DNA of 64,000 nucleotides from Agrobacterium vaccinii (GTDB taxonomy: Bacteria; Pseudomonadota; Alphaproteobacteria; Rhizobiales; Rhizobiaceae): NCBI RefSeq assembly GCF_021310995.1, contig NZ_CP054150.1:2542001-2606000 (forward strand), written 5' to 3'. Every line of letters begins with the position of its first letter. Within the stretch, counting starts at the first letter, position 1. Of this stretch, positions 8,251 to 17,440 are shown in pieces. The notes under the pieces are model-generated. The model did not search any database and was not told where the DNA came from. It worked only from the letters and a program-made list of their open reading frames with translations. A program made the translations under genes and the position numbers.

Positions 8251-10020
8251 ATGACCATCGAGCAGATCTTAGCCTTCAGCGTGATCGCCGGAATGATGGT
8301 CGCTTTCATCATCGACAAGTTTCGATATGACGTGGTGGCGTGCAGCGCGCTGCTGATTGCCGTCGCGCTCGGCGTCGTGCCGTTCGACAAGGCGTTTTCG
8401 GGTTTTTCGGACGATATCGTGATCATCGTCGCCAGCGCGCTGATCGTCAGCACATCGGTGGCGCGCTCCGGCATCGTCGATACGACGATCAAGAAATACT
8501 TTCCGGAGATGCGCTCCAAACATCTGCAACTGGCGTTTCTGATGATCGTGGTCGCCGTGATGTCGGCTTTCATCAAGAACATCGGCGCGCTGGCGATCAT
8601 GATCCCGGTCGCCTTCCAGTTCGCCCGCAAGTCCGGCAGCCCCGTCTCCTATTATTTGATGCCGATGGCTTTTGCTGCTTTGTTGGGCGGGTTGATGACG
8701 CAGATCGGCACGTCGCCCAACATCGTGGTTTCGCGGCTGCGAGAGGAAATGACCGGGCAGAGCTTTTCCATGTTCGATTTCACGCCCGTGGGTGCAACAC
8801 TCGCCGTGGTCGGCATCGCGTTTCTGACATTCGGCTACAAGCTGCTTCCGGCGCGCGCCAAGGATGGCGCGTCCGTCGAGGATATTCTGGAAGAGGCAAG
8901 CTATGCCGCCGAGGCCACGCTGCCTGCCGACAGCCTGATGATCGGCAAGCCGCTGAGCGACCTTCTGAAACAGGCGGATGGAGACGTCATTACGAACACC
9001 ATCATTCGCGGCCACCGACGTGTTTCGCCGTTCCCTGATGTGACATTGAAGGCAGGCGACACCATTCTTCTGGAGGGGACGTCCGAGGGGCTGGACCGGA
9101 TCGTTTCCAATGCCAAGCTGACACTATCGGGCAAGCCGATTACCGAAAATGGCCAGAAAACGGTCGATCTCATCGCCATGGAAGCGGTGATCAGCAACGA
9201 ATCCCTGCTGAGCGGGCTTTCCGCCAGGGAGTTGGCGCTGTCCTACACGCGTGGCGTCAACCTCATCGCGGTCAGCCGACGTGGCCACCGCGTCAATGAG
9301 CGGCTGAGCGACCTGACGTTGAAGGCGGGTGACGTGATCGTTTTGCAGGGATCACGCAAGAACCTGCCGGTGGTGCTGCGGGAATTCTCGTTGTTGCCGT
9401 TGGCGCAGCGCGAAATCCTGCTGGGTGTGCAGCGACGCGCCTTCATTCCCGTCATGATCCTCGCGGCGGCCATGCTGGCGGCAGCAACGGGCATTGCGCC
9501 GGTGGCGGTTGCCTTCTTCGCTGCGGCCTTCGCGATGATCCTTGTCGGCGCCATTCCGTTGACCGAAGTCTACAAATCCATCGACGGGCCGATCCTCGTC
9601 ATGCTGGCGGCCCTCATTCCCGTCAGCGACTCGCTGCGATCGACGGGAGCCAGCGACCTGATTGCCGGATGGCTGGGCCATGCCGCCCAAGGCCTGCCGC
9701 CTTTTGCTGCGCTAGGCATGATCCTGCTGACGGCCATGGCGGTGACGCCTTTCCTCAACAATGCTGCGACCGTGCTGGTGATGGGGCCGATTGCGGCGGG
9801 CTTTGCGACGACGCTGGGTTTTCGCCCCGAAGCCTTCCTGATGGCGGTTGCCATCGGCGCCGGTTGCGACTTTCTCACCCCCATCGGCCATCAGTGCAAC
9901 ACGCTGGTCATGGGGCCGGGCGGTTACAAGTTCAGTGACTATCCGCGCCTCGGGGCTCCGCTGTCCGTCATGATCGTCATCGTTTCCATTCCCATGCTGC
10001 TCTATGTCTGGCCCGTCTAG
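8251..10020 (+). CDS. SLC13/DASS-type anion permease with two TrkA-C (RCK_C) domains
   Basis: This is a 589-residue inner-membrane transporter. The N-terminal half carries permease helices with the family loops SAFIKNIGALAIMIPVA and GGLMTQIGTSPNIVVSR. The C-terminal half mirrors it with TPFLNNAATVLVMGP and CDFLTPIGHQCNTLVMGPGGY. Between them lie two regulatory TrkA-C modules (about residues 215-290 and 300-375; note LKAGDTILLEG and LKAGDVIVLQG). This architecture is typical of bacterial sulfate, dicarboxylate or thiosulfate transporters. The substrate cannot be assigned from the sequence. It stands alone between a small protein gene and gltX. Confidence 0.85.
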   Translation: MTIEQILAFSVIAGMMVAFIIDKFRYDVVACSALLIAVALGVVPFDKAFSGFSDDIVIIVASALIVSTSVARSGIVDTTIKKYFPEMRSKHLQLAFLMIVVAVMSAFIKNIGALAIMIPVAFQFARKSGSPVSYYLMPMAFAALLGGLMTQIGTSPNIVVSRLREEMTGQSFSMFDFTPVGATLAVVGIAFLTFGYKLLPARAKDGASVEDILEEASYAAEATLPADSLMIGKPLSDLLKQADGDVITNTIIRGHRRVSPFPDVTLKAGDTILLEGTSEGLDRIVSNAKLTLSGKPITENGQKTVDLIAMEAVISNESLLSGLSARELALSYTRGVNLIAVSRRGHRVNERLSDLTLKAGDVIVLQGSRKNLPVVLREFSLLPLAQREILLGVQRRAFIPVMILAAAMLAAATGIAPVAVAFFAAAFAMILVGAIPLTEVYKSIDGPILVMLAALIPVSDSLRSTGASDLIAGWLGHAAQGLPPFAALGMILLTAMAVTPFLNNAATVLVMGPIAAGFATTLGFRPEAFLMAVAIGAGCDFLTPIGHQCNTLVMGPGGYKFSDYPRLGAPLSVMIVIVSIPMLLYVWPV

Positions 10021-10040
10021 GGATCAGTCTAGGACGGGCC
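10010..10040 (+). terminator. Hairpin overlapping the stop codon, possible terminator
   Basis: GGCCCGTC and GACGGGCC pair with additional CTAG complementarity around a short loop. The stem includes the permease stop codon. No T-run follows directly, so this may be a 3' stabilising hairpin and not a terminator. Confidence 0.35.
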
Positions 10041-10215
10041 AAAACAACCTAATTTTCTTGACGCATGCGGCTGAATGTGGCCTAAGCCATGACAACAGGA
10101 AACTGTGGGATGGCAGCGTCTTCAGCCGTTTTCCCGCTTTTTCCATGCATTCAACAACACATCAGTGACACGTGGCTTGCCCCGTATCACCCTGCGTCAG
10201 CACGAGTGAATTTCA

Positions 10216-11673
10216 ATGACCACTTCCGGCGTCCGCGTCCGTATTGCACCTTCCCCCACCGGCGAGCCGCATGTCGGCACAGCCTATATCGCACTTTTCA
10301 ACTACCTCTTTGCCAAAAAGCATGGTGGTGAATTCATCCTGCGCATCGAAGATACCGATGCCACGCGCTCCACGCGCGAATATGAAGACAAGGTGCTGGA
10401 AGCGCTGAAATGGACCGGTCTGACATGGTCCGAAGGCCCAGACGTTGGCGGCCCTTACGGCCCCTACCGCCAGTCCGACCGCAAGGACATGTATCAGCCG
10501 TTTGCCGATGAGCTGCTGGAAAAGGGCCATGCTTTCCGCTGTTTCTGCACGCCGGAGCGGTTGACGGAAATGCGCGAGGGACAGCGCGCCGCCGGCAAGC
10601 CCCCGAAATATGACGGTCTCTGCCTGGATCTGAAGGCGGAAGAAGTGACAGACAAGATGGAAGCGGGCGAAGCCTCCGTCGTGCGGATGAAAATCCCTGC
10701 CGAAGGCTCCTGCGATTTCACCGATGGCGTTTACGGCGATGTTTCGATCCCTTGGGACAGCGTCGACATGCAGGTTCTGATGAAGGCCGATGGCATGCCG
10801 ACCTACCACATGGCCAACGTCATCGACGACCATCTGATGAAGATCACCCATGTGGCGCGCGGCGAGGAATGGCTGGCATCGGTGCCGAAGCACATTTTGC
10901 TGTATCGCTACTTCGGTTGGGACCAGCCGACATTCATGCATCTGTCTTTGATGCGCAATGCCGACAAATCCAAGCTGTCGAAACGCAAGAACCCGACGTC
11001 CATCTCCTACTACTCGGCACTCGGCTATCTGCCGGAAGCCTTGATGAACTTCCTCGGCCTGTTCTTCATCCAGATCGGCGAAGGCGAAGAGCTTTTGACC
11101 ATGGACGAGCTGGCTGAAAAGTTCGACCCCGAGGCCCTGTCCAAGGCCGGTGCCATCTTCGACATTCAAAAGCTGGACTGGCTGAACGGTCGCTGGCTGC
11201 GCGAAAAGCTGACCCAGGACGAGTTCATTGCCCGCACGCTGGAATGGGCGATGGAAAATGCGCGTCTGACCGAAGGCCTGAAGCTTTCGCAGAGCCGTAT
11301 TTCGAAGCTCGGCGATCTGCCGAACTTAGCTGGCTTCCTGCTGTCGAGCGATGTCGGCCTGACGCCAGCGTCCTTCGCTGGTCTTAAGAGCAAGACGGAG
11401 GAGATCCACGAAATCCTGACCACCGTTGCCGCCGATCTGGAGAAAATGCCGGACTGGACGCTGGAATCCATCGAGCAGGAATTGCGCGATGTGGCCGAAC
11501 GCACTGGCAAGAAGCTGCGCGTGGTGACGCCGCCGCTCTTCGTCGCCATGTCCGGTTCTTCGCGCTCGCTGCCACTGTTCGATAGCATGGCGGTGCTGGG
11601 CCGTTCCGTGGTGCGCCAGCGTTTGAAGGTGGCGATTGCGGTTGCGGCGACGATGGTTGGCGCTGGAAGTTAA
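10216..11673 (+). CDS. gltX: Glutamyl-tRNA synthetase
   Basis: This 485-residue class I aminoacyl-tRNA synthetase charges tRNA-Glu. Alphaproteobacterial forms often also charge tRNA-Gln for later amidation. Seen: the HIGH-type motif PSPTGEPHVGTAY at about residues 10-22, the family block LRIEDTDATRS, and the KMSKS-type loop KLSKRKNPTS at about 254-263. A C-terminal helical anticodon-binding region follows. Length is normal. ATG 10216 is only weakly preceded by a ribosome binding site. Alphaproteobacteria frequently carry two gltX copies; which one this is cannot be told here. Confidence 0.95.
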   Translation: MTTSGVRVRIAPSPTGEPHVGTAYIALFNYLFAKKHGGEFILRIEDTDATRSTREYEDKVLEALKWTGLTWSEGPDVGGPYGPYRQSDRKDMYQPFADELLEKGHAFRCFCTPERLTEMREGQRAAGKPPKYDGLCLDLKAEEVTDKMEAGEASVVRMKIPAEGSCDFTDGVYGDVSIPWDSVDMQVLMKADGMPTYHMANVIDDHLMKITHVARGEEWLASVPKHILLYRYFGWDQPTFMHLSLMRNADKSKLSKRKNPTSISYYSALGYLPEALMNFLGLFFIQIGEGEELLTMDELAEKFDPEALSKAGAIFDIQKLDWLNGRWLREKLTQDEFIARTLEWAMENARLTEGLKLSQSRISKLGDLPNLAGFLLSSDVGLTPASFAGLKSKTEEIHEILTTVAADLEKMPDWTLESIEQELRDVAERTGKKLRVVTPPLFVAMSGSSRSLPLFDSMAVLGRSVVRQRLKVAIAVAATMVGAGS

Positions 11674-11727
11674 GCGGGCAACGCGGCGGGCGAGCCGATG
11701 CCAACGGCCGTCGTCCGCACACCTCTC

Positions 11728-11831
11728 CGTCATCCTCGGGCTTGACCCGAGGATCTACTCACGGTGCCAGGGGTGAGACGTCGAACGTGCCGATGACGCA
11801 GCAGATTCTCGGGACAAGCCCGAGGATGACG
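11728..11831. repeat. RIME-like palindromic repeat, intact copy
   Basis: This element of about 104 bases starts CGTCATCCTCGGGCTTG and ends with the complementary CAAGCCCGAGGATGACG. It contains two internal hairpins, CCTCGGG/CCCGAGG near the left and CTCGGG/CCCGAG near the right. Size and two-palindrome design agree with the rhizobial intergenic mosaic element RIME1, from memory of its description. Two further copies at 13516 and 35020 are each split by an insertion sequence. It occupies the 235-base gtlX-lysS gap, in which I see no other gene. Confidence 0.8.
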
Positions 11832-11908
11832 AGACGGGAAGATACGGGGCAAACAACAAAGTCACCGCATCACCAAACAGAACAACTTGCCCGAAGAAGG
11901 CCCCGACG

Positions 11909-13408
11909 ATGACCGACAAGACAACCGAAACCACCGCCCTATCCTCCGACGTGACAGAAGTGCGCCGCCAGAAACTGGCGATGCTGCGCGAGAAGGTTGG
12001 CGACGTCTATCCCGCCCATTTCCACCGCACGCTGACCAATGCCGAGCTGGCCGAGAAATACGCAGACATCGAGCCGGACGTTGAAACCGGCGACACCGTC
12101 ACCGTTGCGGGCCGCGTCTATTCCAACCGCAATTCCGGCATGTTCATGGATATCCATGACGCATCCGGCAAGGTGCAGATCTTCTCCCACAAGGATACGA
12201 CGCCGCAGGAAGCGCGCGATCTGCTGCCGATGATCGATATCGGCGACATCATCGGCGTGACCGGCAAGGTGCGTCGCACCAAGCGCGGTGAGCTGACGAT
12301 CAACGCCGAAGAGATCACCATGCTGACCAAGTCTCTGCTGCCGATGCCGGAGAAGTGGAGCGGGATTTCCGATATCGAAATTCGCTATCGCAAGCGCCAT
12401 CTGGATATTCTCTCCAACGAGGAGTCCAAGCTGCGCTTCCAGCAGCGGTCCAAGATCATTTCCGGCATTCGCCGCTTCATGGAAAACGAGGCATTTCTTG
12501 AAGTGGAAACGCCGATGTTGCAGACCGTCTATGGCGGCGCGACGGCTGACCCGTTCAAGACCTTCCACAACACGCTGAAGCAGGACATGTATCTGCGCAT
12601 TGCGCCGGAACTGTTCCTGAAGCGCACGCTGGTGTCTGGCCTGTCCGACAAGGTGTTCGAAATCAACCGCAACTTCCGCAATGAAGGTGTTTCCACCCGG
12701 CACAATCCGGAATTCACCATGCTGGAATGCTACTGGGCCTATGCCGACTACGAAGACATCATGGGTCTGGTCGAGCGCATGTTCGAGACGTTGGCGCTGG
12801 CCATCCACGGCACGACGGAACTGGACTTTCAGGGCAAGACGATTTCCTTCAAGGGTCCGTTCAAGCGCGTGCCGATGCCGGATGCGGTAAAGGAAGCCAC
12901 CGGCATCGACTTCCTGGCCATCAAGACAGACGAAGAAGCACGCGCCGCGGCACGAGCCGCCGGTTTCGAGGTCGAGAAGGACTGGACATGGGGCGAATGC
13001 CTGGCCTTCATCTTTGAAGAGAAGGTCGAGAGCACACTGATCCAGCCAAGCCACGTCACGCATTTCCCCAAGGACATCTCGCCCTTCGCCAAGGAAGTAC
13101 CGGGCGAGCCGCGTCTGGTGGAGCGTTTCGAGAGCTATTGCAACGCCTGGGAAGTCGGCAATGCCTTCTCCGAGCTCAACGACCCGGAAGAACAGCGCAA
13201 GCGCATGGTCGAACAGCTGGAGCAGGCCCATGCCCGTGGCGAAAAGGACAAGCAGCTGGACGACGAATTCCTCGACGCCATCGATCAGGGCATGCCGCCC
13301 GCCGGTGGCCTCGGCATCGGTGTCGACCGTCTGGTCATGCTCTTGACCAACGCGCCGTCCATCCGCGATGTCATTCTGTTCCCGGCCCGACGCCAGAAGG
13401 CCGATTGA
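11909..13408 (+). CDS. lysS: Lysyl-tRNA synthetase, class II
   Basis: This is a 499-residue cytoplasmic class II synthetase. An N-terminal OB-fold anticodon-binding domain (about residues 60-165, VTVAGRVYSNRNSGMFMDIHD) is followed by the catalytic core. Motif 2 is FRNEGVSTRHNPEFTMLE and motif 3 is GLGIGVDRLVMLLTNAPSIR. Length matches the family. It lies downstream of gltX across a RIME-like repeat and is followed by a strong terminator. Confidence 0.95.
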   Translation: MTDKTTETTALSSDVTEVRRQKLAMLREKVGDVYPAHFHRTLTNAELAEKYADIEPDVETGDTVTVAGRVYSNRNSGMFMDIHDASGKVQIFSHKDTTPQEARDLLPMIDIGDIIGVTGKVRRTKRGELTINAEEITMLTKSLLPMPEKWSGISDIEIRYRKRHLDILSNEESKLRFQQRSKIISGIRRFMENEAFLEVETPMLQTVYGGATADPFKTFHNTLKQDMYLRIAPELFLKRTLVSGLSDKVFEINRNFRNEGVSTRHNPEFTMLECYWAYADYEDIMGLVERMFETLALAIHGTTELDFQGKTISFKGPFKRVPMPDAVKEATGIDFLAIKTDEEARAAARAAGFEVEKDWTWGECLAFIFEEKVESTLIQPSHVTHFPKDISPFAKEVPGEPRLVERFESYCNAWEVGNAFSELNDPEEQRKRMVEQLEQAHARGEKDKQLDDEFLDAIDQGMPPAGGLGIGVDRLVMLLTNAPSIRDVILFPARRQKAD

Positions 13409-13426
13409 GTTTTACGAATAGATACG

Positions 13427-13461
13427 AAAGCCGGGGGCAGCGATGTCTCCGGCTTTTTTTT
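13427..13461 (+). terminator. Rho-independent terminator of lysS
   Basis: AAAGCCGG (13427-13434) pairs with CCGGCTTT (13449-13456), and a run of eight T residues follows from 13454. It lies 18 bases after the lysS stop. Confidence 0.9.
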
Positions 13462-13588
13462 GTTTGGGTGATGGGCGGTACAGCGATGGTGGGGGGATGT
13501 CGGCATACCCTCTCTCGTCACCCTCGGGCTCGTCCCGAGGGTCTAATCACGCTTCTGCGGAAGCGACGTAGCAGATCCTCGGGACAGG

Positions 13589-14839
13589 TGTACGTCCCTG
13601 ATACATAGTTGACAGATGTTCGGAGACATCCCTGACAGTTTGCCATCTGGCACAGGAGGTCGGGATGGCTTGGCGGGAGTTGTCTGTTTTGGATCAGCGA
13701 CGAGAATTCGTGATGCTTGCGTCTTTGGATGGGGCCAATGTTTCGGCCTTGTGCAGGCGTTTCGGTATCAGTCGGCAGACGGGATATGTCTGGCTGCGGC
13801 GGGTGCAGGCGGGAGAGGCCGTGCAGGATCGCTCTCGTCGTCCGCATTCAAGCCCTCGCCGAACGCCCGACGATGTGGAGCGTCGTGTTCTGGATATCCG
13901 TGACGAGCATCCCGCCTGGGGTGCCCGCAAGATTGCACGGCGGCTGCAGGATCTCGCAATGGAGCCTCTCTCGGCTTCCACCATTCATGCCGTTTTGACG
14001 CGTCATGACAGAATAGGCCAGCAGACGAAGGAGCGGATGGCAAATGGCCGCTTCGAGCGCGAGGCACCCAATCTGCTGTGGCAGATGGATTTCAAGGGGC
14101 GCATCCGGATGGCCTGTGGCAACTGGTGCTATCCCCTGACCATCATCGATGATCATTCCCGCTTCGCCATCGCAATCGAAGCCTGCCTGGACGAGCGACT
14201 GGGAACCGTGCGCAGCAGGCTGGAGACGATCCTGCGCCGTTACGGTCTGCCAATGGCTATCTACTGCGACAATGGCAACCCATGGGACACGGGCGTGCCC
14301 AACCAGTGGACGCGATTGTGGGTTTGGCTGTTGAAGCTTGGTATCGAACTGATCCATTCACGGCCCTATCATCCGCAGGGGCGTGGCAAGAACGAGCGGT
14401 TTCATCGCAGTCTCAAGGCCGAGGTCATCGACTTCGCCACTTTTTCGGATCAGGCACACGCGCAAAAAGCTTTCGACCGCTGGCGCGACATCTACAACCA
14501 CCACCGTCCACATGAGGCAATCGGCATGGCAGTACAAGCCAGCCGCTATAGACCGTCACCGCGTCCTTTTCCAAGCCAGCTTCCAGAGCCAGTCTACGAC
14601 AGCACCGAGACAATCCGATGCGTCAGTTCCACAAAGGGATATGTCAGTTTCAAGGGCAAAGCCTGGCGTGTTCCCAATGCCTTCAGGAGCGAACGCCTCG
14701 CCATTCGCCTCCTGAACCGCAATGGCCTGTATGGCGTCTTCTTCGGCGCCACACAGGTCGCAAAAATCAACCTCGAAAACCCCTGACAAATGTCAGGGAT
14801 GTCTCCCAACATCTGTCAGGGATGTGTCCAGGCTTTACA
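13589..14839 (+). mobile_element. Complete IS481-family insertion sequence, 1251 bp
   Basis: The element begins TGTACGTCCC and ends GCTTTACA. Its outer 49 bases form imperfect inverted repeats that are identical over GACAGATGTT and GGAGACATCCCTGACA. A 5-base direct duplication ACAGG flanks it at 13584-13588 and 14840-14844. A single intact transposase gene fills it. Matching termini, an undamaged frame and a perfect target duplication suggest a fairly recent insertion. Confidence 0.88.
13665..14786 (+). CDS. IS481-family transposase
   Basis: This is a 373-residue DDE transposase. An N-terminal helix-turn-helix region (CRRFGISRQTGYVWLRR) is followed by an HTH_29/32-like linker and the rve integrase core. 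The catalytic residues appear at D142 (WQMDFKG), D202 (YCDNGNPW) and E244 (GKNERFHRSLKAE). The frame is uninterrupted, so the enzyme is probably active. ATG 13665 is preceded by CAGGAGGTCGGG. Its stop lies inside the right inverted repeat region. Confidence 0.92.
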   Translation: MAWRELSVLDQRREFVMLASLDGANVSALCRRFGISRQTGYVWLRRVQAGEAVQDRSRRPHSSPRRTPDDVERRVLDIRDEHPAWGARKIARRLQDLAMEPLSASTIHAVLTRHDRIGQQTKERMANGRFEREAPNLLWQMDFKGRIRMACGNWCYPLTIIDDHSRFAIAIEACLDERLGTVRSRLETILRRYGLPMAIYCDNGNPWDTGVPNQWTRLWVWLLKLGIELIHSRPYHPQGRGKNERFHRSLKAEVIDFATFSDQAHAQKAFDRWRDIYNHHRPHEAIGMAVQASRYRPSPRPFPSQLPEPVYDSTETIRCVSSTKGYVSFKGKAWRVPNAFRSERLAIRLLNRNGLYGVFFGATQVAKINLENP

Positions 14840-14861
14840 ACAGGCCCGAGGATGACGGCAA

Positions 14862-15806
14862 TTACCGACCGATATGCTTCTCACCGCGTTTCTTCGCCAG
14901 ATCGATCTGCTTCTGGCGGTTGCGAAAGCGGGTACGGTCTTCTTCGGTGCGATCGTCATAGCAGCTGGGGCAGGAGACGCCTTCTTCGAATTTTGGCGAG
15001 AGGCGAACTTCCGGCGTAATCGGGTTGCGGCAGGCGTGGCAGAGTTTGTGGTCGCCCTCGGCCAGACCGTGGACAACGGACACGCGCTCGTCGAACACGA
15101 AGCACGCACCTTCCCACAGGCTCTCTTCCTGCGGCACTTCTTCCAGATATTTTAAAATGCCACCCTTGAGGTGATAGACCTCATCGAAGCCCTGATCCTT
15201 CATGAAGGCCGTGGCCTTTTCGCAGCGAATGCCGCCGGTGCAGTACATGGCGATCTTGGGCTTGTTGTGCAGGCCGGGATTGTTCTTCACCCAGTCTGGA
15301 AACTCGCGGAAGGTCTTGGTCTGCGGATCGACCGCGCCCTGAAAGATGCCGATGGCGGTTTCGTAATCGTTGCGGGTGTCGATGAGGATCGTGTCGGGAT
15401 CGGAGATCAGCGCGTTCCAGTCCTTCGGGTCCACATAGGTGCCGACGATCTGGTTCGGATCGATATCCGGCACGCCCATCGTGACGATTTCCTGCTTCAG
15501 CTTCACCTTCATGCGCACGAAGGGCATCTTGGACGCACGGCTTTCCTTGTGCTCAAGATGAGTGAATTCTGGCTGGGCCCGCAGATAGGCAAGAACGGCT
15601 CCGACGCCCGCATCGGTCCCGGCGATGGTTCCGTTGATACCTTCGGTGGCCAGCAGCAGCGTGCCCTTGACGCCCTGTTCCTGACACAGCGTGAACAGCG
15701 GCTCGCGCACGCTTTCAAACCGCGGGAAGCGGGCGAAATGGTACAGCGCTGCCACGAGAAAATTACCGGTGGCGTCCGGGCGGGGTAGGATAGAGTTGTC
15801 GGTCAT
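14862..15806 (-). CDS. trhO: tRNA uridine(34) hydroxylase, rhodanese-domain protein
   Basis: This enzyme of about 314 residues belongs to the TrhO/YceA family. In relatives it hydroxylates uridine 34 of tRNA on the way to 5-carboxymethoxy- or methoxyuridine. Seen: an N-terminal acylphosphatase-like domain ([19 protein letters not shown]), a rhodanese domain with the active-site loop [10 protein letters not shown], and a C-terminal Cys-rich zinc-type segment (CHAC and CPSC). ATG 15806 is chosen at MTDNSIL; an upstream ATG would add an unrelated leader. Its 3' end lies only 18 bases from the IS481 target duplication. Confidence 0.88.
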   Translation of the reverse strand: MTDNSILPRPDATGNFLVAALYHFARFPRFESVREPLFTLCQEQGVKGTLLLATEGINGTIAGTDAGVGAVLAYLRAQPEFTHLEHKESRASKMPFVRMKVKLKQEIVTMGVPDIDPNQIVGTYVDPKDWNALISDPDTILIDTRNDYETAIGIFQGAVDPQTKTFREFPDWVKNNPGLHNKPKIAMYCTGGIRCEKATAFMKDQGFDEVYHLKGGILKYLEEVPQEESLWEGACFVFDERVSVVHGLAEGDHKLCHACRNPITPEVRLSPKFEEGVSCPSCYDDRTEEDRTRFRNRQKQIDLAKKRGEKHIGR

Positions 15807-15908
15807 GGCGGCTGAAATACAGCCAGACGGGCGTTTGCGCAATCTTATTTCGCGCTGGCAGCGTCCGTCGGTGAAGTTTTGATTTTCGTCAGGACGAGGC
15901 CACAGCCG

Positions 15909-16817
15909 CTACCGGGCCGCATGTTCCCACAAAGCCGCGATGATGCGGCTCTCGGCGCCAGAGGATTCGGCAAAGACATGATCGGCGAGATCAAGACAGT
16001 CCTGCCGCAACGCCTGCTGGCGGCGGGTGATGGTGTCCAGCAAGAGCGTAAGCGTGTCGCCACCGGCAAAGTGCTCGGGCTCCCGGTCTGCAAAGGCTGC
16101 GAGCACCGAAAGATCATGCTCGTGGCCAAGAAGGTCCACCAGCCGCTTGGCATCGACTTTCTTGGCGCGCAAAGCGGAGGGCCAGACGCGGCGCAGCAGC
16201 GCCAGATGCATCCAGTAGACCTGCCCGCTCTTGCGCAGATCGTGAAAGCTCTCGTCATGGGCGCGTTCGTGGCACTGCTGAAGCGCTGTCAGCGCCTTCT
16301 TGCGCTGCCTGCGCCATGTCTGCCGCACCAGCCGCACCGCCGTCTTCGCTCCCGTGGGAAGGGAGAGTTTCGCGAGCGCTTCCTTGCCTGCTTCGCATTC
16401 GGCAATGGCCGTGTCGATCCGGGCCTTAAAGTCGCCCTCGTCGCCGGTCAGGGCATCGCGCCTGCTGGCCAGTACTGTTTCAGCGGCGGTCAGGGCCTGC
16501 CGCTCATTGTCGGTGCTGGCAAAATTCTGGAGGTAGTGGATCGTTTCCACCAATGCCGCTGCATCCCGCGCCTGCGAGAGCGAGCGGGCGATATCGCGAA
16601 ACCGCAGGTTTTCAGTGCTGCGAAATTTCGGCTCTTCGCTTTGCACGAAGCGGTAGAGCGCCCGCAGGCGCTTGAATTTCTTGCGCGCACCGTGCACGGC
16701 GGCATGCGGGCCATCCGGCTGATTGGACAGGAGAGCGATGGCATCGTCGATCAGCTCCGTGCCGATGCGATGTACCTCGTTATCGAGCGGCTTTCTGGGG
16801 TCAATCCTGAATGACAT
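15909..16817 (-). CDS. CHAD-domain protein
   Basis: This 302-residue protein is all alpha-helical and rich in conserved basic and histidine residues (HAAVHGARKKFKRLRALYR, ESFHDLRKSGQVYWMH, LGHEHDLSVL), as in CHAD domains. Known members bind polyphosphate and often accompany or fuse with CYTH triphosphatases. Here the CYTH gene lies immediately upstream and overlaps by 17 bases, so the two products are coupled and probably work together on polyphosphate or triphosphate metabolism. The exact substrate is unknown. Confidence 0.85.
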   Translation of the reverse strand: MSFRIDPRKPLDNEVHRIGTELIDDAIALLSNQPDGPHAAVHGARKKFKRLRALYRFVQSEEPKFRSTENLRFRDIARSLSQARDAAALVETIHYLQNFASTDNERQALTAAETVLASRRDALTGDEGDFKARIDTAIAECEAGKEALAKLSLPTGAKTAVRLVRQTWRRQRKKALTALQQCHERAHDESFHDLRKSGQVYWMHLALLRRVWPSALRAKKVDAKRLVDLLGHEHDLSVLAAFADREPEHFAGGDTLTLLLDTITRRQQALRQDCLDLADHVFAESSGAESRIIAALWEHAAR

Positions 16818-17289
16818 AGCACAGCTCGCTGCTGAGGTCGTCTGTTGCCAGATGCTGGTTGGAATAGCGCGGGTCGCCGGTCACTTCGTCTCCCACCCAG
16901 GCCGGTAGTGCTGGCTGGTCCGTCTCGGCGGTCAGTTCCACCTCTGCCACCACCAGCCCCCGATAGAGGCCATCGAACACGTCGATTTCCCAGACGAAGC
17001 CCTCATGGGGAACGGTGTAGCGGATTTTCTCGATGATGGTGCCGGGTGCAGTGGCCAGCAGTTCCTCGCCATCGGCGACAGGAATGTCATATTCGTATTC
17101 ATCTCGGACAAGGCTGTTGGCGCCCACCTTGATGGTCAGGGTCGCCGCTTCGTTTTCCTTGATGCGCACCCGAACGGACCGGTCTTCCAGGGAAACGATG
17201 TAACCCTGGCGAAAGCGCGTACGCGTCGCGATTTCCTCGCGCCAGCTGTCATCCGCGACCAGAAACTTGCGTTCGATTTCTTTTGCCAT
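16801..17289 (-). CDS. CYTH-domain protein, likely inorganic triphosphatase
   Basis: This 162-residue protein forms a CYTH tunnel-fold domain. It opens with the signature EIERKFLV at residues 4-11 and has the expected alternating charged strands (SVRVRIKENEAATLTIKVG, EIDVFDGLYRGLVVAEVEL). Family enzymes hydrolyse inorganic triphosphate or related organic triphosphates in a metal-dependent way. The adjoining overlapping CHAD gene looks like a split version of the common CYTH-CHAD fusion. It is divergent from eda across a 151-base gap. Confidence 0.88.
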   Translation of the reverse strand: MAKEIERKFLVADDSWREEIATRTRFRQGYIVSLEDRSVRVRIKENEAATLTIKVGANSLVRDEYEYDIPVADGEELLATAPGTIIEKIRYTVPHEGFVWEIDVFDGLYRGLVVAEVELTAETDQPALPAWVGDEVTGDPRYSNQHLATDDLSSELCYVIQD

Positions 17290-17440
17290 TCAACAGCCTG
17301 CCCGATTTTCGGCAACCCTAGCCTATGACGTTGTCATGAAAAAGCAATCAAACTGAAATATTTCGTTTTGCCTCGACACATCAGGCTTTGCGCGGTAATT
17401 GAGTGCGCAATTCAATCGATTCAATAGAGGAGACACCATC

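Larger units (their letters stand above)
13516..14857. repeat. RIME-like repeat interrupted by the IS481-family element
   Basis: The left portion 13516-13588 and the right portion 14840-14857 join, once the insertion and one ACAGG copy are removed, into a single repeat of about 86 bases. It runs from CGTCACCCTCGGG to CCCGAGGATGACG and has the same two hairpins as the intact copy at 11728. The break lies in the loop of the right-hand hairpin (CTCGGGACAGGCCCGAG). Confidence 0.8.

Noticed and set aside
11939..13231. 430-codon minus-strand frame opposite lysS
   Set aside because: lysS has complete class II synthetase motifs; the opposite frame is a codon-bias artefact.
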